From NCBI GenBank assembly GCA_037724045.1, contig JBBJOW010000002.1, forward strand, positions 55,600-119,599: a stretch of 64,000 bases of DNA. The letters are read 5' to 3'. Under the pieces are notes generated by a model. It made no database searches. It saw nothing but the letters and a program-made list of their open reading frames with translations, and was not told the origin of the DNA. Of this stretch, positions 23,224 through 34,308 are shown piece by piece. The position numbers were made by a program, and so were the translations under genes. Each line of letters begins with the position of its first letter. Within the stretch, counting starts at the first letter, position 1. The stretch comes from DATLGB01 sp037724045 (GTDB lineage Bacteria; Actinomycetota; Thermoleophilia; Solirubrobacterales; Solirubrobacteraceae).

Positions 23224-24959
23224 AACAGGCCGAGCTGGGAGTCCGGGTCGTCCGTTGGGTCGACCGGCGGCGGCGGCTCCGGTTCGGACGGCGCCGGCTG
23301 GTCGGGCGCCGCGAGCTCCAGCAGGGGCGGGATGCGGGCGAAGTCCTCGCGCAGCGTGTCGAGCAGCGAGCGCGTGTAAAGCGCGGCGGCCGGGTGGTAG
23401 AGCGGCATGAGCCGGACGGCGCGCGGACCGATCACGCGAACCTCGGCCTGACCGTGGATGCGGGTGATCGGAGTTGGGTCGCCGCGCAGCAGCTTCGTCG
23501 CGTGGTTGCCCAGCGTGCACACGACCTTGGGTTGGATCAGGTCGAGCTGCCGATAGAGCCAGTCCTGGCAGTTCGAGAGCTCGGCTCCGAGCGGATCGCG
23601 GTTGCCCGGCGGCCGGCAGTTATGTACGACGCCGCCCGTGGTAACGAAGTTGTGCGTATCGAGTACGTCCAAGCAGAAGAACGTGCGATCTCCGAGCTGA
23701 CGGTCCGTGACGTCTTTGAGGTCGATCCCGTCGTACATCGTGATGGGAGGCCCGATGCCCCACAACGATGGATCGAAGGAAATGCGCGCCTCGACGTCCG
23801 GAACGAGCTTGTAGCGCATGCTCGGTGGGACAAGCGGCGCTATGAGCTCGGAGAGCAGTTGGGTCGCGACCACATCGAAGAACAGGCGATCGCGTCGCAC
23901 ACGCGTCGGGAGCCCAAGCGCGAACAGACCCTGCTGGAGAATCCGGCGGTCTGAATCGCTGAAGGCATTCGTCGCGATCTCGGAGAGCGGCTGACGAGAG
24001 TCTCGGATCCTCGTGTGGCCATCGTCCATGAACCAGATCGCCAGCATGCGACATGTGAGGCCTCTCGCCAGCCAATCAGGAACGTGCTTGCGCTCCCCAT
24101 AGAACTGTGGTCGCAGGGTGCGTAGCGCACGATGAGCCCGGGTTCGCCCATGCACTACGGCGTGGACCGGCTCTCCCCCCGCCACCGCGGCGACCGCGCG
24201 CTGGCTGAGCGAAGGCCGGAGTTCCTGGAGGAGCTCGCCCTTGAACTCCGCGTAGGCAAGCTGCACCTGGGAGTGGCTGAAGGTGACCACCGAGGCCTTC
24301 GCGTTCAGGCTTCCGTCACCTAGCAGCGTGCCGCAGACCACGTCGAAAGCAGTCCGGCTGAGACCCTGACCCGTTGCGACTCGGTCCTCCGACAGGAGAT
24401 CCCCAGCCGCGACGTATCCCCGCTCGGTGAGGACTGGATGGTCAGCCGTCAGCTGTATCGCGGCCCGCGTGGTCCCATTTGGCTTCGCGGACTTCAAACT
24501 GAGCTTGAGCACGCGGCGATCGCCGAGCGGAGTGGCGTGCCACCCGACGACACGACGAGGCACGAGGCTTCCGTCAGCCTCGAGAGACATGACGGTGCCG
24601 TCATAGCGCGACCGCACGAGGCGTCCGATTCGCTCCCACGTTCCGTCGCCCAGTTGCACCATGGACGAGTACTTCAGGCATTTGAGGGCGTTGGCGACAA
24701 AGACATCCGCCCGGGTCAGGGAGATCTCCTCGAGCAGCTGGTCGAGCAGCTTGCCCGCGGCGCCGACGAACGGGACGCCCTGCTCGTCCTCGTTGCGGCC
24801 GGGAGCCTCGCCGACGAACATGAGGTCAGCGTCGGCGTCGCCCGCGCCGAAGACGACGCGGGTGCGCGTCTCGGCCAGCTGGGGACAGCGCACGCAGCCC
24901 GAGGCGGCCTGGTAGACGGCCTTCAGCTGCTCGCGCCGCTCGGCGGGGGAGGCGGACAT
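23220..24959 (-). CDS. Family-4 uracil-DNA glycosylase carrying an intein
   Basis: The start MSASPAERREQL at 24959 gives a 579-residue precursor. The N-extein (1-93) has the two Fe-S Cys of GCVRC (22 and 25) and the catalytic-site motif GEAPGRNEDEQGVPFVGAAG. The C-extein starts at residue 448 with CRPPGNRDP, then has SNCQDW (fourth cluster Cys) and the MPLYHPAA motif (YHPAA, uracil-recognition His). Together they form a normal 225-residue [4Fe-4S] UDG that removes uracil from DNA. The intein occupies residues 94-447. It splits NALK from the third cluster Cys, so without splicing the cluster and the conserved KCRPPGNR loop cannot form. Confidence 0.92.
   Translation of the reverse strand: MSASPAERREQLKAVYQAASGCVRCPQLAETRTRVVFGAGDADADLMFVGEAPGRNEDEQGVPFVGAAGKLLDQLLEEISLTRADVFVANALKCLKYSSMVQLGDGTWERIGRLVRSRYDGTVMSLEADGSLVPRRVVGWHATPLGDRRVLKLSLKSAKPNGTTRAAIQLTADHPVLTERGYVAAGDLLSEDRVATGQGLSRTAFDVVCGTLLGDGSLNAKASVVTFSHSQVQLAYAEFKGELLQELRPSLSQRAVAAVAGGEPVHAVVHGRTRAHRALRTLRPQFYGERKHVPDWLARGLTCRMLAIWFMDDGHTRIRDSRQPLSEIATNAFSDSDRRILQQGLFALGLPTRVRRDRLFFDVVATQLLSELIAPLVPPSMRYKLVPDVEARISFDPSLWGIGPPITMYDGIDLKDVTDRQLGDRTFFCLDVLDTHNFVTTGGVVHNCRPPGNRDPLGAELSNCQDWLYRQLDLIQPKVVCTLGNHATKLLRGDPTPITRIHGQAEVRVIGPRAVRLMPLYHPAAALYTRSLLDTLREDFARIPPLLELAAPDQPAPSEPEPPPPVDPTDDPDSQLGLF
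23619..24680 (-). other. LAGLIDADG intein inside the uracil-DNA glycosylase
   Basis: A 354-residue intein. Its first residue is Cys94 (CLKYSSMVQLGDGTW, block A). Block B is the ADHPVLTERGYV segment (TxxHPVL). Blocks C and E of the homing endonuclease are VVCGTLLGDGSLN and RMLAIWFMDDGHT, the two LAGLIDADG helices, with acidic residues intact. Block F/G reads FFCLDVLDTHNFVTTGGVVHN, ending in His-Asn, and the next extein residue is Cys. All residues for class 1 splicing are present, so it should splice. Its GC content is visibly lower than the host gene, as expected for a mobile element. Confidence 0.92.
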
Positions 24960-25052
24960 CTGCCGCGCACCATAACTTCGCCCGCGGGGTACAATCCGCC
25001 ATGACGAGGCCGTCACCTTCAGCCGGAGGGATGGACCCTGTCACCGAAGCGA

Positions 25053-25709
25053 ATGCCTGCACTGGACAAGATCGCCGTGGTCGGCCCGGGTCGTCTGGGC
25101 ACCGCCATCAGCGCCGCGCTGCGCGAGGCGTCCCTCGACGTCGAGGGGCCGCTCGGGCGCGGCCGGACGCCCGCCGCGCCCGTCGTGCTGCTGACGGTCC
25201 CGGACGGCAGCATCGAGCCAGCCGCTGCGGCCGTGCCCGGGGGAGCGCTCGTCGGCCACTGCTCCGGCGCGTCGCCGCTGGGCCGATGCGACTTCTCGCT
25301 GCACCCGCTGATGACCGTGCCGACGGCCGGCGCCCGCTTCAGCGGCATCCCCGCTGCCGTCGCGGGCCATCCGGTCGCGACGCGGATCGCCGAGGCGCTG
25401 GGCATGAAGCCGTTCCACGTCGCCGACGAGGACCGCGCCGCCTACCACGCCGCCGCCTGCATGGCGTCCAACTTCCTCGTCATCCTCGAGGACGCCGCCG
25501 AGCGGGTCGCGCAGACCGCCGGGATCGAGCGGGAACGCCTGGTGCCGCTGGTCCGCGCGACCGTCGACAACTGGGCCCGCGACGGACGCGCGGCCCTCAC
25601 CGGTCCGATCGCCCGCGGCGACGTCCACACGATCGAGCGCCACCGCACGGCGCTGCGCGAGCGCGCACCCGACCTCCTGCCGCTGTACGAGGTGATGGCC
25701 AGGTGCTGA
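25053..25709 (+). CDS. Rossmann-like oxidoreductase with DUF2520, next to panC
   Basis: A 218-residue protein: an N-terminal NAD(P)-binding fold (KIAVVGPGRLGTAISAAL) and a C-terminal helical DUF2520 domain (AAYHAAACMASNFLVILED, DNWARDGRAALTGPIARGD). The family resembles ketopantoate or 6-phosphogluconate dehydrogenases and is often next to panC. It overlaps panC by 7 bases. A pantothenate-pathway reductase is a plausible role but is not proven by the sequence. Confidence 0.82.
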   Translation: MPALDKIAVVGPGRLGTAISAALREASLDVEGPLGRGRTPAAPVVLLTVPDGSIEPAAAAVPGGALVGHCSGASPLGRCDFSLHPLMTVPTAGARFSGIPAAVAGHPVATRIAEALGMKPFHVADEDRAAYHAAACMASNFLVILEDAAERVAQTAGIERERLVPLVRATVDNWARDGRAALTGPIARGDVHTIERHRTALRERAPDLLPLYEVMARC

Positions 25710-26536
25710 CCATCCGCACCGTCGGCGAGCTGCGCGCCTGGCCGCGAACCGGCACCGTCGGGCTCGTCCCGACCATGGGCGCGCTCCACGCCGGCCATCT
25801 GCGCCTGATCGACGCCGCCCGGGCGCAGAACGACCACGTCGTCGTCTGGCTGTTCGTCAACCCCGCCCAGTTCGACGAGGCCGCCGACCTGGCCGTCTAC
25901 CCGCGCGACGAGGGCCGCGACGCCGCGCTGGCCGCCGCTCACGGCGCCGACGTCCTCTTCGCTCCGTCCGCCGACGAGGTCTATCCCGCCGGCTTCGCGA
26001 CGACGGTGACGGTCGCCGGCCTCACCGACACGCTCGAGGGCGCCCACCGCCCTGGGCACTTCGCCGGCGTCGCCACCGTCGTCGCGAAGATGCTCAACAT
26101 GGTCGGGCCCGACCGGGCCTACTTCGGGGCCAAGGACGCCCAGCAGGTCGCACTCGTGCGCCGGCTGGTGGCCGACCTCGACATCCCGGCGGAGGTCGTC
26201 ACGCTGCCGACCGTGCGCGAGCCCGACGGCCTCGCGCTGTCCAGCCGCAACGTGCACCTCGACGCCGACGAGCGCGAGCGCGCGGGGGCGCTCAGCCGCG
26301 GCCTCCGGCAGGCCGCCGCCTCCGGCGAGCGCGACGCCGCCGCGCTGGAGGCCATCGTCCGCTCCGCCCTCGCGCAGGCGCGCGTCGAGCCGGAGTACGT
26401 TGCGCTCGTCTCCCCCGACGACTTCTCCCCCCTGGCAGCCGTCAACGGCCGCCCCGCTCTCCTCGCCGTCGCCGCGCGCGTCGGCACCGTCCGGCTCATC
26501 GACAACACCACCCTGCTCACCCCCCTCCAGGCCTGA
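25703..26536 (+). CDS. panC: Pantothenate synthetase
   Basis: A 277-residue enzyme joining pantoate and beta-alanine with ATP. The GTG at 25703 overlaps the upstream gene. VPTMGALHAGHLRLI is the HIGH-like nucleotide-binding motif, NPAQFDEAADLAVYPRD the substrate site, and LSSRNVHL the KMSKS-like motif. It is the middle gene of a three-gene pan operon. Confidence 0.96.
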   Translation: MLTIRTVGELRAWPRTGTVGLVPTMGALHAGHLRLIDAARAQNDHVVVWLFVNPAQFDEAADLAVYPRDEGRDAALAAAHGADVLFAPSADEVYPAGFATTVTVAGLTDTLEGAHRPGHFAGVATVVAKMLNMVGPDRAYFGAKDAQQVALVRRLVADLDIPAEVVTLPTVREPDGLALSSRNVHLDADERERAGALSRGLRQAAASGERDAAALEAIVRSALAQARVEPEYVALVSPDDFSPLAAVNGRPALLAVAARVGTVRLIDNTTLLTPLQA

Positions 26537-26541
26537 GAACC

Positions 26542-27441
26542 ATGTCGAGCGGAAGCATTCCCAACCCGGACCGCAAGGCGATCACCCTCACGACGCTGGC
26601 CGAGCGCAAGGCGCTGGGCGAGCCCATCGTGATGATCACCGCCTACGACCACCCGAGCGCCACGGTGGTGGAGGAGGCGGGCGTCGACCTCGTGCTGGTG
26701 GGCGACTCCGCCGCCAACACGGTCCTCGGCTACACGAGCACCGTCCCGGTGACCGTCGACGAGCTGCTCATGCTCACGCGCGCGGTGCGCCGCGGTCTGC
26801 GCACCCCGATGCTGATCGGAGACCTGCCCTTCGGCTCCTACGAGGCCTCCGACGAGCAGGCGATCATGACCGCCCAGCGCTTCGTCAAGGAAGCGGGCTG
26901 CGACGCCGTCAAGCTCGAGGGCGGCGGCACGTCGGTCGCGCGCGCCCAGGCCATCGTCCGCGCGGGCATCCCGGTCATGGGCCACGTCGGTCTCACGCCC
27001 CAGACTGCGACCAGCCTCGGCGGCCTGCGCGCCCAGGGCCGGACCGCCGCGCGCGCCTCGCAGGTCATGCAGGACGCCATGGACCTCCAGGCCGCGGGCT
27101 GCTTCGCCGTCGTCTTCGAGGCGATCCCCGCCGAGGTCACCGACCTCGTGATGGAGCACATGGAGATCGTCGTGATCGGCATCGGCGCCGGGTCGTCGAC
27201 CGACGGGCAGGTGCTCGTACTGCACGACCTCCTCGCCGTCCATCACGAGCGGGTGGCGAAGTTCGTCCGCCAGTTCGCGGATGTCCGGTCCGAGACTCTG
27301 CGCGGCGTCGCCGCCTACACGGCGGCCGTGCGCTCGCGCGAGTTCCCCGCCCCTGAGCACGCATATTCGATCCCGCCGGAGGAGCTCGACCGCCTGCGCG
27401 CGCACCCGCCGAGGCGGGACGCACCCGCTTACGACTGGTAG
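26542..27441 (+). CDS. panB: 3-methyl-2-oxobutanoate hydroxymethyltransferase
   Basis: A 299-residue (beta/alpha)8 enzyme making ketopantoate from alpha-ketoisovalerate and methylene-THF. MITAYDHPSATVVEEAGVD, VGDSAANTVLGY, MPITVDE-like VPVTVDELLM, VKLEGG and MGHVGLTPQ are all standard family motifs. It starts 5 bases after panC. Confidence 0.96.
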   Translation: MSSGSIPNPDRKAITLTTLAERKALGEPIVMITAYDHPSATVVEEAGVDLVLVGDSAANTVLGYTSTVPVTVDELLMLTRAVRRGLRTPMLIGDLPFGSYEASDEQAIMTAQRFVKEAGCDAVKLEGGGTSVARAQAIVRAGIPVMGHVGLTPQTATSLGGLRAQGRTAARASQVMQDAMDLQAAGCFAVVFEAIPAEVTDLVMEHMEIVVIGIGAGSSTDGQVLVLHDLLAVHHERVAKFVRQFADVRSETLRGVAAYTAAVRSREFPAPEHAYSIPPEELDRLRAHPPRRDAPAYDW

Positions 27442-27462
27442 CGCGAGCTAAGCTGGCGCGCG

Positions 27463-28089
27463 ATGGCGCGCCTCACCCGGCTTTTCACGCCACGCGAGCG
27501 GGAGTTCTACGACCTCTTCGAGGAGGCGGGGGCCAACATCGTGCGCGCGGCCGCGCTGCTGGAGGAGATGCTCGAGTCCTGGCCCGAGAAGTCCGAGCTC
27601 GCGCGGGACCTCCTGCTCGCCGAGCAGGAGGGCGACCGGATCACGCACGACATCATCCACAAGCTCTACGCGACGTTCGTCACCCCGATCGACCGCGAGG
27701 ACATCCTCGCGCTCGCCTCCGGGCTCGACGACATCCTCGACTTCACCGAGGAAGTTGCCGATTTCCTGGGCTTGTACCGGATCGAGGCACCGATGGACCA
27801 GGCCATCGCGCTCTCCAAGGTGCTGCACCAGGCGTGCCAGCAGATCGCCCAGGCGCTGCCCCGCCTGCGCTCCCAGGAGGACCTGTCGCCGTACGTGGTG
27901 GAGATCCACCGGCTCGAGAACGAGGGCGACAGCCTCGAGCGCATGGCCCTCGCCTCCCTGTTCGAGCGAGCCATCGACCCGATGATCGTGATCCGGTGGA
28001 AGGACATCTTCGAGCGGCTGGAGGCCGCGGTCGACGCCACCGAGACGGTCGCGAACACCCTGCAGGGCATCGTCCTGAAGAACTCGTAG
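27463..28089 (+). CDS. DUF47/PhoU-like phosphate transport regulator
   Basis: A 208-residue all-helical protein of the DUF47 (TIGR00153) family, related to PhoU: ANIVRAAALLEEML, EQEGDRITHDIIHKLYATFVTPIDREDI and EIHRLENEGDSLER are the paired E/D-rich metal-binding helices. It lies 7 bases before the PiT transporter gene and most likely modulates its activity. Confidence 0.9.
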   Translation: MARLTRLFTPREREFYDLFEEAGANIVRAAALLEEMLESWPEKSELARDLLLAEQEGDRITHDIIHKLYATFVTPIDREDILALASGLDDILDFTEEVADFLGLYRIEAPMDQAIALSKVLHQACQQIAQALPRLRSQEDLSPYVVEIHRLENEGDSLERMALASLFERAIDPMIVIRWKDIFERLEAAVDATETVANTLQGIVLKNS

Positions 28090-28096
28090 CGCGCCG

Positions 28097-29197
28097 GTGG
28101 AGAACGATCTCGTCCTCGTGATCGTCGTCGGCACCGCGCTGGCCTTCGACTTCACCAACGGCTTTCACGACACCGCCAACGCTGTCGCCACCTCGATCTC
28201 GACGCGCGCCATGCCTCCGCGCATCGCGGTTGGCCTCGCCGCCGTGCTGAACTTCGTCGGCGCCTTCCTGTCGCTCGAGGTCGCCGCGACCATCGCGAAC
28301 GGCATCGTCGAGCCCGGCCTGGTGACCCTGCAGATCGTCTTCGCCGGCCTCGTCGGGGCGATCGCCTGGAACCTGCTGACCTGGTACTTCGGCCTCCCGT
28401 CCTCGAGCTCGCACGCCCTGATCGGGGGCGTGATCGGCTCCATGCTCGCCGCCGAGGGCCCAGAGGGCGTGCTCGGCGACGGGGTCGTCGAGAAGGTCGT
28501 GCTGCCGGCCCTGGTCGCGCCCCTGCTGGCCTTCACGACCGCCGGGATCGCGATCCTCGTCTGCTACCGGATCGTCGGGAACCGTCCCCCGGGTGCGGTG
28601 AACCGCGGCTTCCGCGCCGGTCAGATCATCACCGCGAGCCTGTTCTCGATCGCCCACGGGACCAACGACGCGCAGAAGACGATGGGCGTCATCGTCCTGG
28701 CGCTGGTGGCCAACGGCAACCTCAGCGATGGCGCAGGCGTCCCCACCTGGGTGGTCGTCTCCGCAGCCTCGGCGATCGCGCTGGGCACCTACGCAGGGGG
28801 CTGGCGCATCATCCGCACGATGGGCACCCGGATCATCAAGATGGATCCGGCCCAGGGCTTCACCAGCCAGGCCTCGGGCGCCGCCGTGATCCTCTCGGCA
28901 TCACAGGCCGGCTTCCCGCTGTCGACGACGCACGTCATCTCAGGCGCGATCATGGGCGCCGGCGCCGCCAAGCGCGTCTCTGCCGTGCGGTGGGGGGTCG
29001 CGGGCAACATCGTCTTCGCCTGGGTGCTGACCCTGCCCGCCGCCGCGGCGGTCGGCGCGCTCACCTTCGGCGTCACGCGCGTCTTCGGCGACGGGGCGGT
29101 CGGTCCGGTCGTGGTCTCCGCCCTTCTCGTCGCCACGCTCGGGTACGTGTTCGGCCGGCGCCTGCTGGCGGGCCGGACCCTCACGGCGGAAGCGTGA
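28097..29197 (+). CDS. Low-affinity inorganic phosphate (PiT) transporter
   Basis: A 366-residue polytopic membrane protein from a GTG start. It has the two inverted PiT repeats: DFTNGFHDTANAVATSI near 16-32 and SIAHGTNDAQKTMG in the second half, plus GLPSSSSHALIGG and FPLSTTHVISGAI. It imports metal-phosphate with H+ or Na+. It is cotranscribed with DUF47. Confidence 0.95.
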   Translation: MENDLVLVIVVGTALAFDFTNGFHDTANAVATSISTRAMPPRIAVGLAAVLNFVGAFLSLEVAATIANGIVEPGLVTLQIVFAGLVGAIAWNLLTWYFGLPSSSSHALIGGVIGSMLAAEGPEGVLGDGVVEKVVLPALVAPLLAFTTAGIAILVCYRIVGNRPPGAVNRGFRAGQIITASLFSIAHGTNDAQKTMGVIVLALVANGNLSDGAGVPTWVVVSAASAIALGTYAGGWRIIRTMGTRIIKMDPAQGFTSQASGAAVILSASQAGFPLSTTHVISGAIMGAGAAKRVSAVRWGVAGNIVFAWVLTLPAAAAVGALTFGVTRVFGDGAVGPVVVSALLVATLGYVFGRRLLAGRTLTAEA

Positions 29198-29427
29198 TGG
29201 CCGCCGTCCAGGCGGGGCAGCTGCTGCAGGTGGTCTGGGTGTCGCTGGCGGCCGGGATCGGCGCCACCGTGCTCTTCTCGCTGGTCGTCTTCGGGTCCAG
29301 CCGCGCGACCGAGGCGCGCAGGGCCGGCGCGAACCCCTCCGCCTACGGGCTGCTGGCGGCCGCCATGCTGATCGCGTTCCTCGCGCTCGTCGCGCTCGCC
29401 CTCGTGGTCATCCTCAACAAGGACTAG
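29197..29427 (+). CDS. Small two-TM membrane protein
   Basis: A 76-residue protein whose ATG overlaps the PiT stop (TGATG). It has two hydrophobic segments (about 11-33 and 52-73) and a short polar loop. Function is unknown; tight coupling suggests an accessory role in phosphate uptake. Confidence 0.7.
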   Translation: MAAVQAGQLLQVVWVSLAAGIGATVLFSLVVFGSSRATEARRAGANPSAYGLLAAAMLIAFLALVALALVVILNKD

Positions 29428-29444
29428 GACTCCTAGGTGGGGGA

Positions 29445-30020
29445 CTAGGCCACGGAGCGCAGGACGCGCGCCGGGGCGCCAACCGCGATCGAGCGCGGCG
29501 GCACGTCGCGGGTGACCACGGCGTTGGCGCCGATCACGCAGCGTTCGCCGACGGTCACGCCGCTGGTGATGACCACGTTGGCACCGCACCAGACGTTGTC
29601 GCCGATGCGCGTCGGGCCCCGGCTGGTGAAACCCTGCCAGGGGACGGGGAGGTCGGGGTCGTCGTACCGGTGGTCGGAATCGGTGATGAAGCAGCCGTTG
29701 GCGAACATGCAGTGCTCGCCGATCTCCACGAGCTCGAGGGCGGCGACCATCACGCCGAGGTTCAAAAACGACCCGCCGCCGATGCGGATGCGCGCGGGCG
29801 CATTACCGGTCAGCCACACCCCCGGCTCGAAGAGGACGTGCTCCCCGAGCTCGAGCCTTCCCTCGCGCAGCATCTCGAGCGCGTTGCCGTGCAACGGCCA
29901 TTTGGCGAAGCTGCGCCGGGCGGCGAGCTCGTAATGCAGTCGCGCGCGGTTCCAGGGCAGCGCCGAATCGCCGTACCAGCGCCACTTCTGCGCCCACAGC
30001 TTCGCGTCCGCGGCGTTCAC
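29445..30020 (-). CDS. Left-handed beta-helix acyltransferase (WbbJ/maltose acetyltransferase-like)
   Basis: A 191-residue protein from a GTG at 30020. The C-terminal two thirds is a hexapeptide-repeat beta-helix: IRIGGGSFLNLGVMVAA, MFANGCFITDSDHRYDD (catalytic-type His in DSDHRY), TRIGDNVWCGANVVITSG, VIGANAVVTRDVP. Such enzymes O-acetylate sugars. The N-terminus (KLWAQKWRWYGDSALPWNRA) resembles sequences on actinobacterial members acting in polysaccharide decoration. Confidence 0.85.
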   Translation of the reverse strand: MNAADAKLWAQKWRWYGDSALPWNRARLHYELAARRSFAKWPLHGNALEMLREGRLELGEHVLFEPGVWLTGNAPARIRIGGGSFLNLGVMVAALELVEIGEHCMFANGCFITDSDHRYDDPDLPVPWQGFTSRGPTRIGDNVWCGANVVITSGVTVGERCVIGANAVVTRDVPPRSIAVGAPARVLRSVA

Positions 30021-30080
30021 AGTGCTCCACGTTACGTGTCCTTGCGCAAGGCGCGCTGCGGGACGACGTAACCCCGCGCG

Positions 30081-30099
30081 CCGGCACTGCTCGTGCCGG
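30081..30099. promoter_or_regulatory. Inverted repeat upstream of the LysM gene
   Basis: A 7-bp perfect stem (CCGGCAC / GTGCCGG) with a 5-base loop lies 22 bases before the LysM gene's ATG in the 100-base divergent intergenic region. It could be an operator or an mRNA hairpin. No c-di-AMP riboswitch pattern was seen. Confidence 0.3.
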
Positions 30100-30120
30100 A
30101 TTCCGGCTAGACGTGAGTTC

Positions 30121-31032
30121 ATGCGCCGACTGATCGTCATCCCGTTTCTTGCCATCAGCCTCGCTGGGGCGGCGTTGCCGAGCGGTGCCGCGGCCGCGGT
30201 TGGCCACACCGTGGTGGAGGGTGAGACGCTGTGGAGCATCGCGGCGGCAAGCAACCTCACGACGCGCACGGTCGCCGCGTTCAACGGGCTCTCCGAGGAT
30301 TCGCAGGTCGTCCTCGGCCAGACGATCATGGTCCCGTCCGTCGACGAGGGCGCCGCGGCGCTCGCCACCGTCCCCGCCACGACGGCGACCACCGCCGCCT
30401 CCGCGCCCGGCCCCATGGGCGGCTACACCGTGCGCCTCGGCGACACCCTGTCCGGCCTCGCTGCCGCAGCCGGCGTCCCCGCCGAGGCCATGGCCGCGAT
30501 GAACGGCCTGGACCCGGCCGGGATCCTCGTGGCCGGCACCGTCATCAAGCTCCCCACGGGCGCCCCGGCGATGCCGCAGGCCTCCGAGCCCGCCCCCGCC
30601 GCGGTCGTGCCCGCCGCGGACCCCGTCCCCACCGAGACGACGCTGGACGCCGGCACCGTGTCCGCCGTGGCGACCGAGCACGGCGTCTCCGGCTCTCTGG
30701 CTGCGGCGATCGCCTGGCAGGAGAGCGGATTCAACAACGCCATGGTCTCCTCGGCCAACGCGCGCGGCGTCATGCAGGTCATGCCGGGCACCTGGACGTG
30801 GATCCAGGACAACCTCGCCACCACGGCGCTGAACCCGGCGTCGGCGACCGACAACGTGGCCGCCGGCTCCCTCTACATGAAGCACCTGCTCGAGCAGACC
30901 GGCGGCGACGAGGCGACGGCCATCGCCAGCTACTACCAGGGCCTCAGCTCTGTGCAGAACGACGGCATGCTGCCCGAGACCGAGCAGTACGTCGCCAACG
31001 TGCAGGCGCTGCGCGGTCGGTTCGGCGGCTGA
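30121..31032 (+). CDS. Secreted LysM / lytic transglycosylase
   Basis: A 303-residue protein. The signal peptide is 1-26 (FLAISLAGAALPSGAAAA). LysM 1 lies at about 28-72 (HTVVEGETLWSIAAASNL) and LysM 2 at about 101-143 (YTVRLGDTLSGLAAAAGV). A Pro/Ala linker leads to an SLT domain (about 180-300): LAAAIAWQESGFNNAMVSS with the catalytic Glu, ARGVMQVMPGTW and NVAAGSLYMKHLLEQ. It binds and cleaves peptidoglycan outside the cell. Confidence 0.92.
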   Translation: MRRLIVIPFLAISLAGAALPSGAAAAVGHTVVEGETLWSIAAASNLTTRTVAAFNGLSEDSQVVLGQTIMVPSVDEGAAALATVPATTATTAASAPGPMGGYTVRLGDTLSGLAAAAGVPAEAMAAMNGLDPAGILVAGTVIKLPTGAPAMPQASEPAPAAVVPAADPVPTETTLDAGTVSAVATEHGVSGSLAAAIAWQESGFNNAMVSSANARGVMQVMPGTWTWIQDNLATTALNPASATDNVAAGSLYMKHLLEQTGGDEATAIASYYQGLSSVQNDGMLPETEQYVANVQALRGRFGG

Positions 31033-31105
31033 CCTTCGCATGAGCGCCGGCAGAAGGGCCAGCGCGACCAGCAGGGCGGACAGGCAGCGCCGCCAGGCCG
31101 GGACC

Positions 31106-31287
31106 TTAGCCCGGATCCACCGATCCCGGTGGCCCCACGACCCCGCATGGCTTCGCCGTGCTTCCGAGCGAAGCGAGGTTGGGCGCCGGCCGGTCACCCA
31201 AAGGGCACCACCCTGTCGGTGCCCGGCCGGCGACCCCCGACTCGCCCTGCGGGGCCATGGAACCACCGGTCATCGGTGGATCCAGGC

Positions 31288-31290
<3 letters not shown>
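31106..31290. repeat. Long foldback (MITE-like) element abutting the uvrA stop codon
   Basis: The left end (TTAGCCCGGATCCACCGAT..CCGGTGG) and the reverse complement of the right end (TAAGCCTGGATCCACCGAT..CCGGTGG) match over about 43 bases with few differences. Further arms pair up to an inner GGGCACC/GGTGCCC hairpin at 31203-31224. The outer boundaries both read TTA, and the right TTA is the reverse complement of the uvrA TAA stop. It may be a nonautonomous mobile element, a bidirectional terminator, or both. No coding is seen. Confidence 0.55.
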
Positions 31291-34161
<2,871 letters not shown>

Positions 34162-34248
34162 GGTCACCTCGACGGGGCATCCGGCCCCGTCAATCGGAAC
34201 GATGGTCTTCCGGACATCGAATCCATAACTCCGCCCCACTTTAGGTGA

Positions 34249-34264
34249 TCGAACAGACGTTCCC
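34249..34264. promoter_or_regulatory. LexA (SOS) box upstream of uvrA
   Basis: TCGAACAGACGTTCCC matches the actinobacterial SOS box TCGAAC-N4-GTTCGA at the core GAAC-N4-GTTC (34251-34262) and on its left outer bases. It lies 88 bases before the uvrA ATG and 45 before ftsH on the other strand, so it could affect both promoters. uvrA is a known LexA target. Confidence 0.75.
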
Positions 34265-34308
34265 ATCCGTACGTTCCCGTAATGTGCGCCAAGTAGCTTC
34301 AGCTTTCG

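Noticed and set aside
29428..29444. Terminator between the phosphate operon and the acyltransferase gene
   Set aside because: CCTAG/CTAGG gives only a 5-bp stem with a G-rich loop; too weak to call.
30021..30120. c-di-AMP (ydaO) riboswitch before the LysM/transglycosylase gene
   Set aside because: Such riboswitches often precede actinobacterial wall hydrolases, but the gap is only 100 bases and the conserved segments are not visible; only a simple inverted repeat is there.
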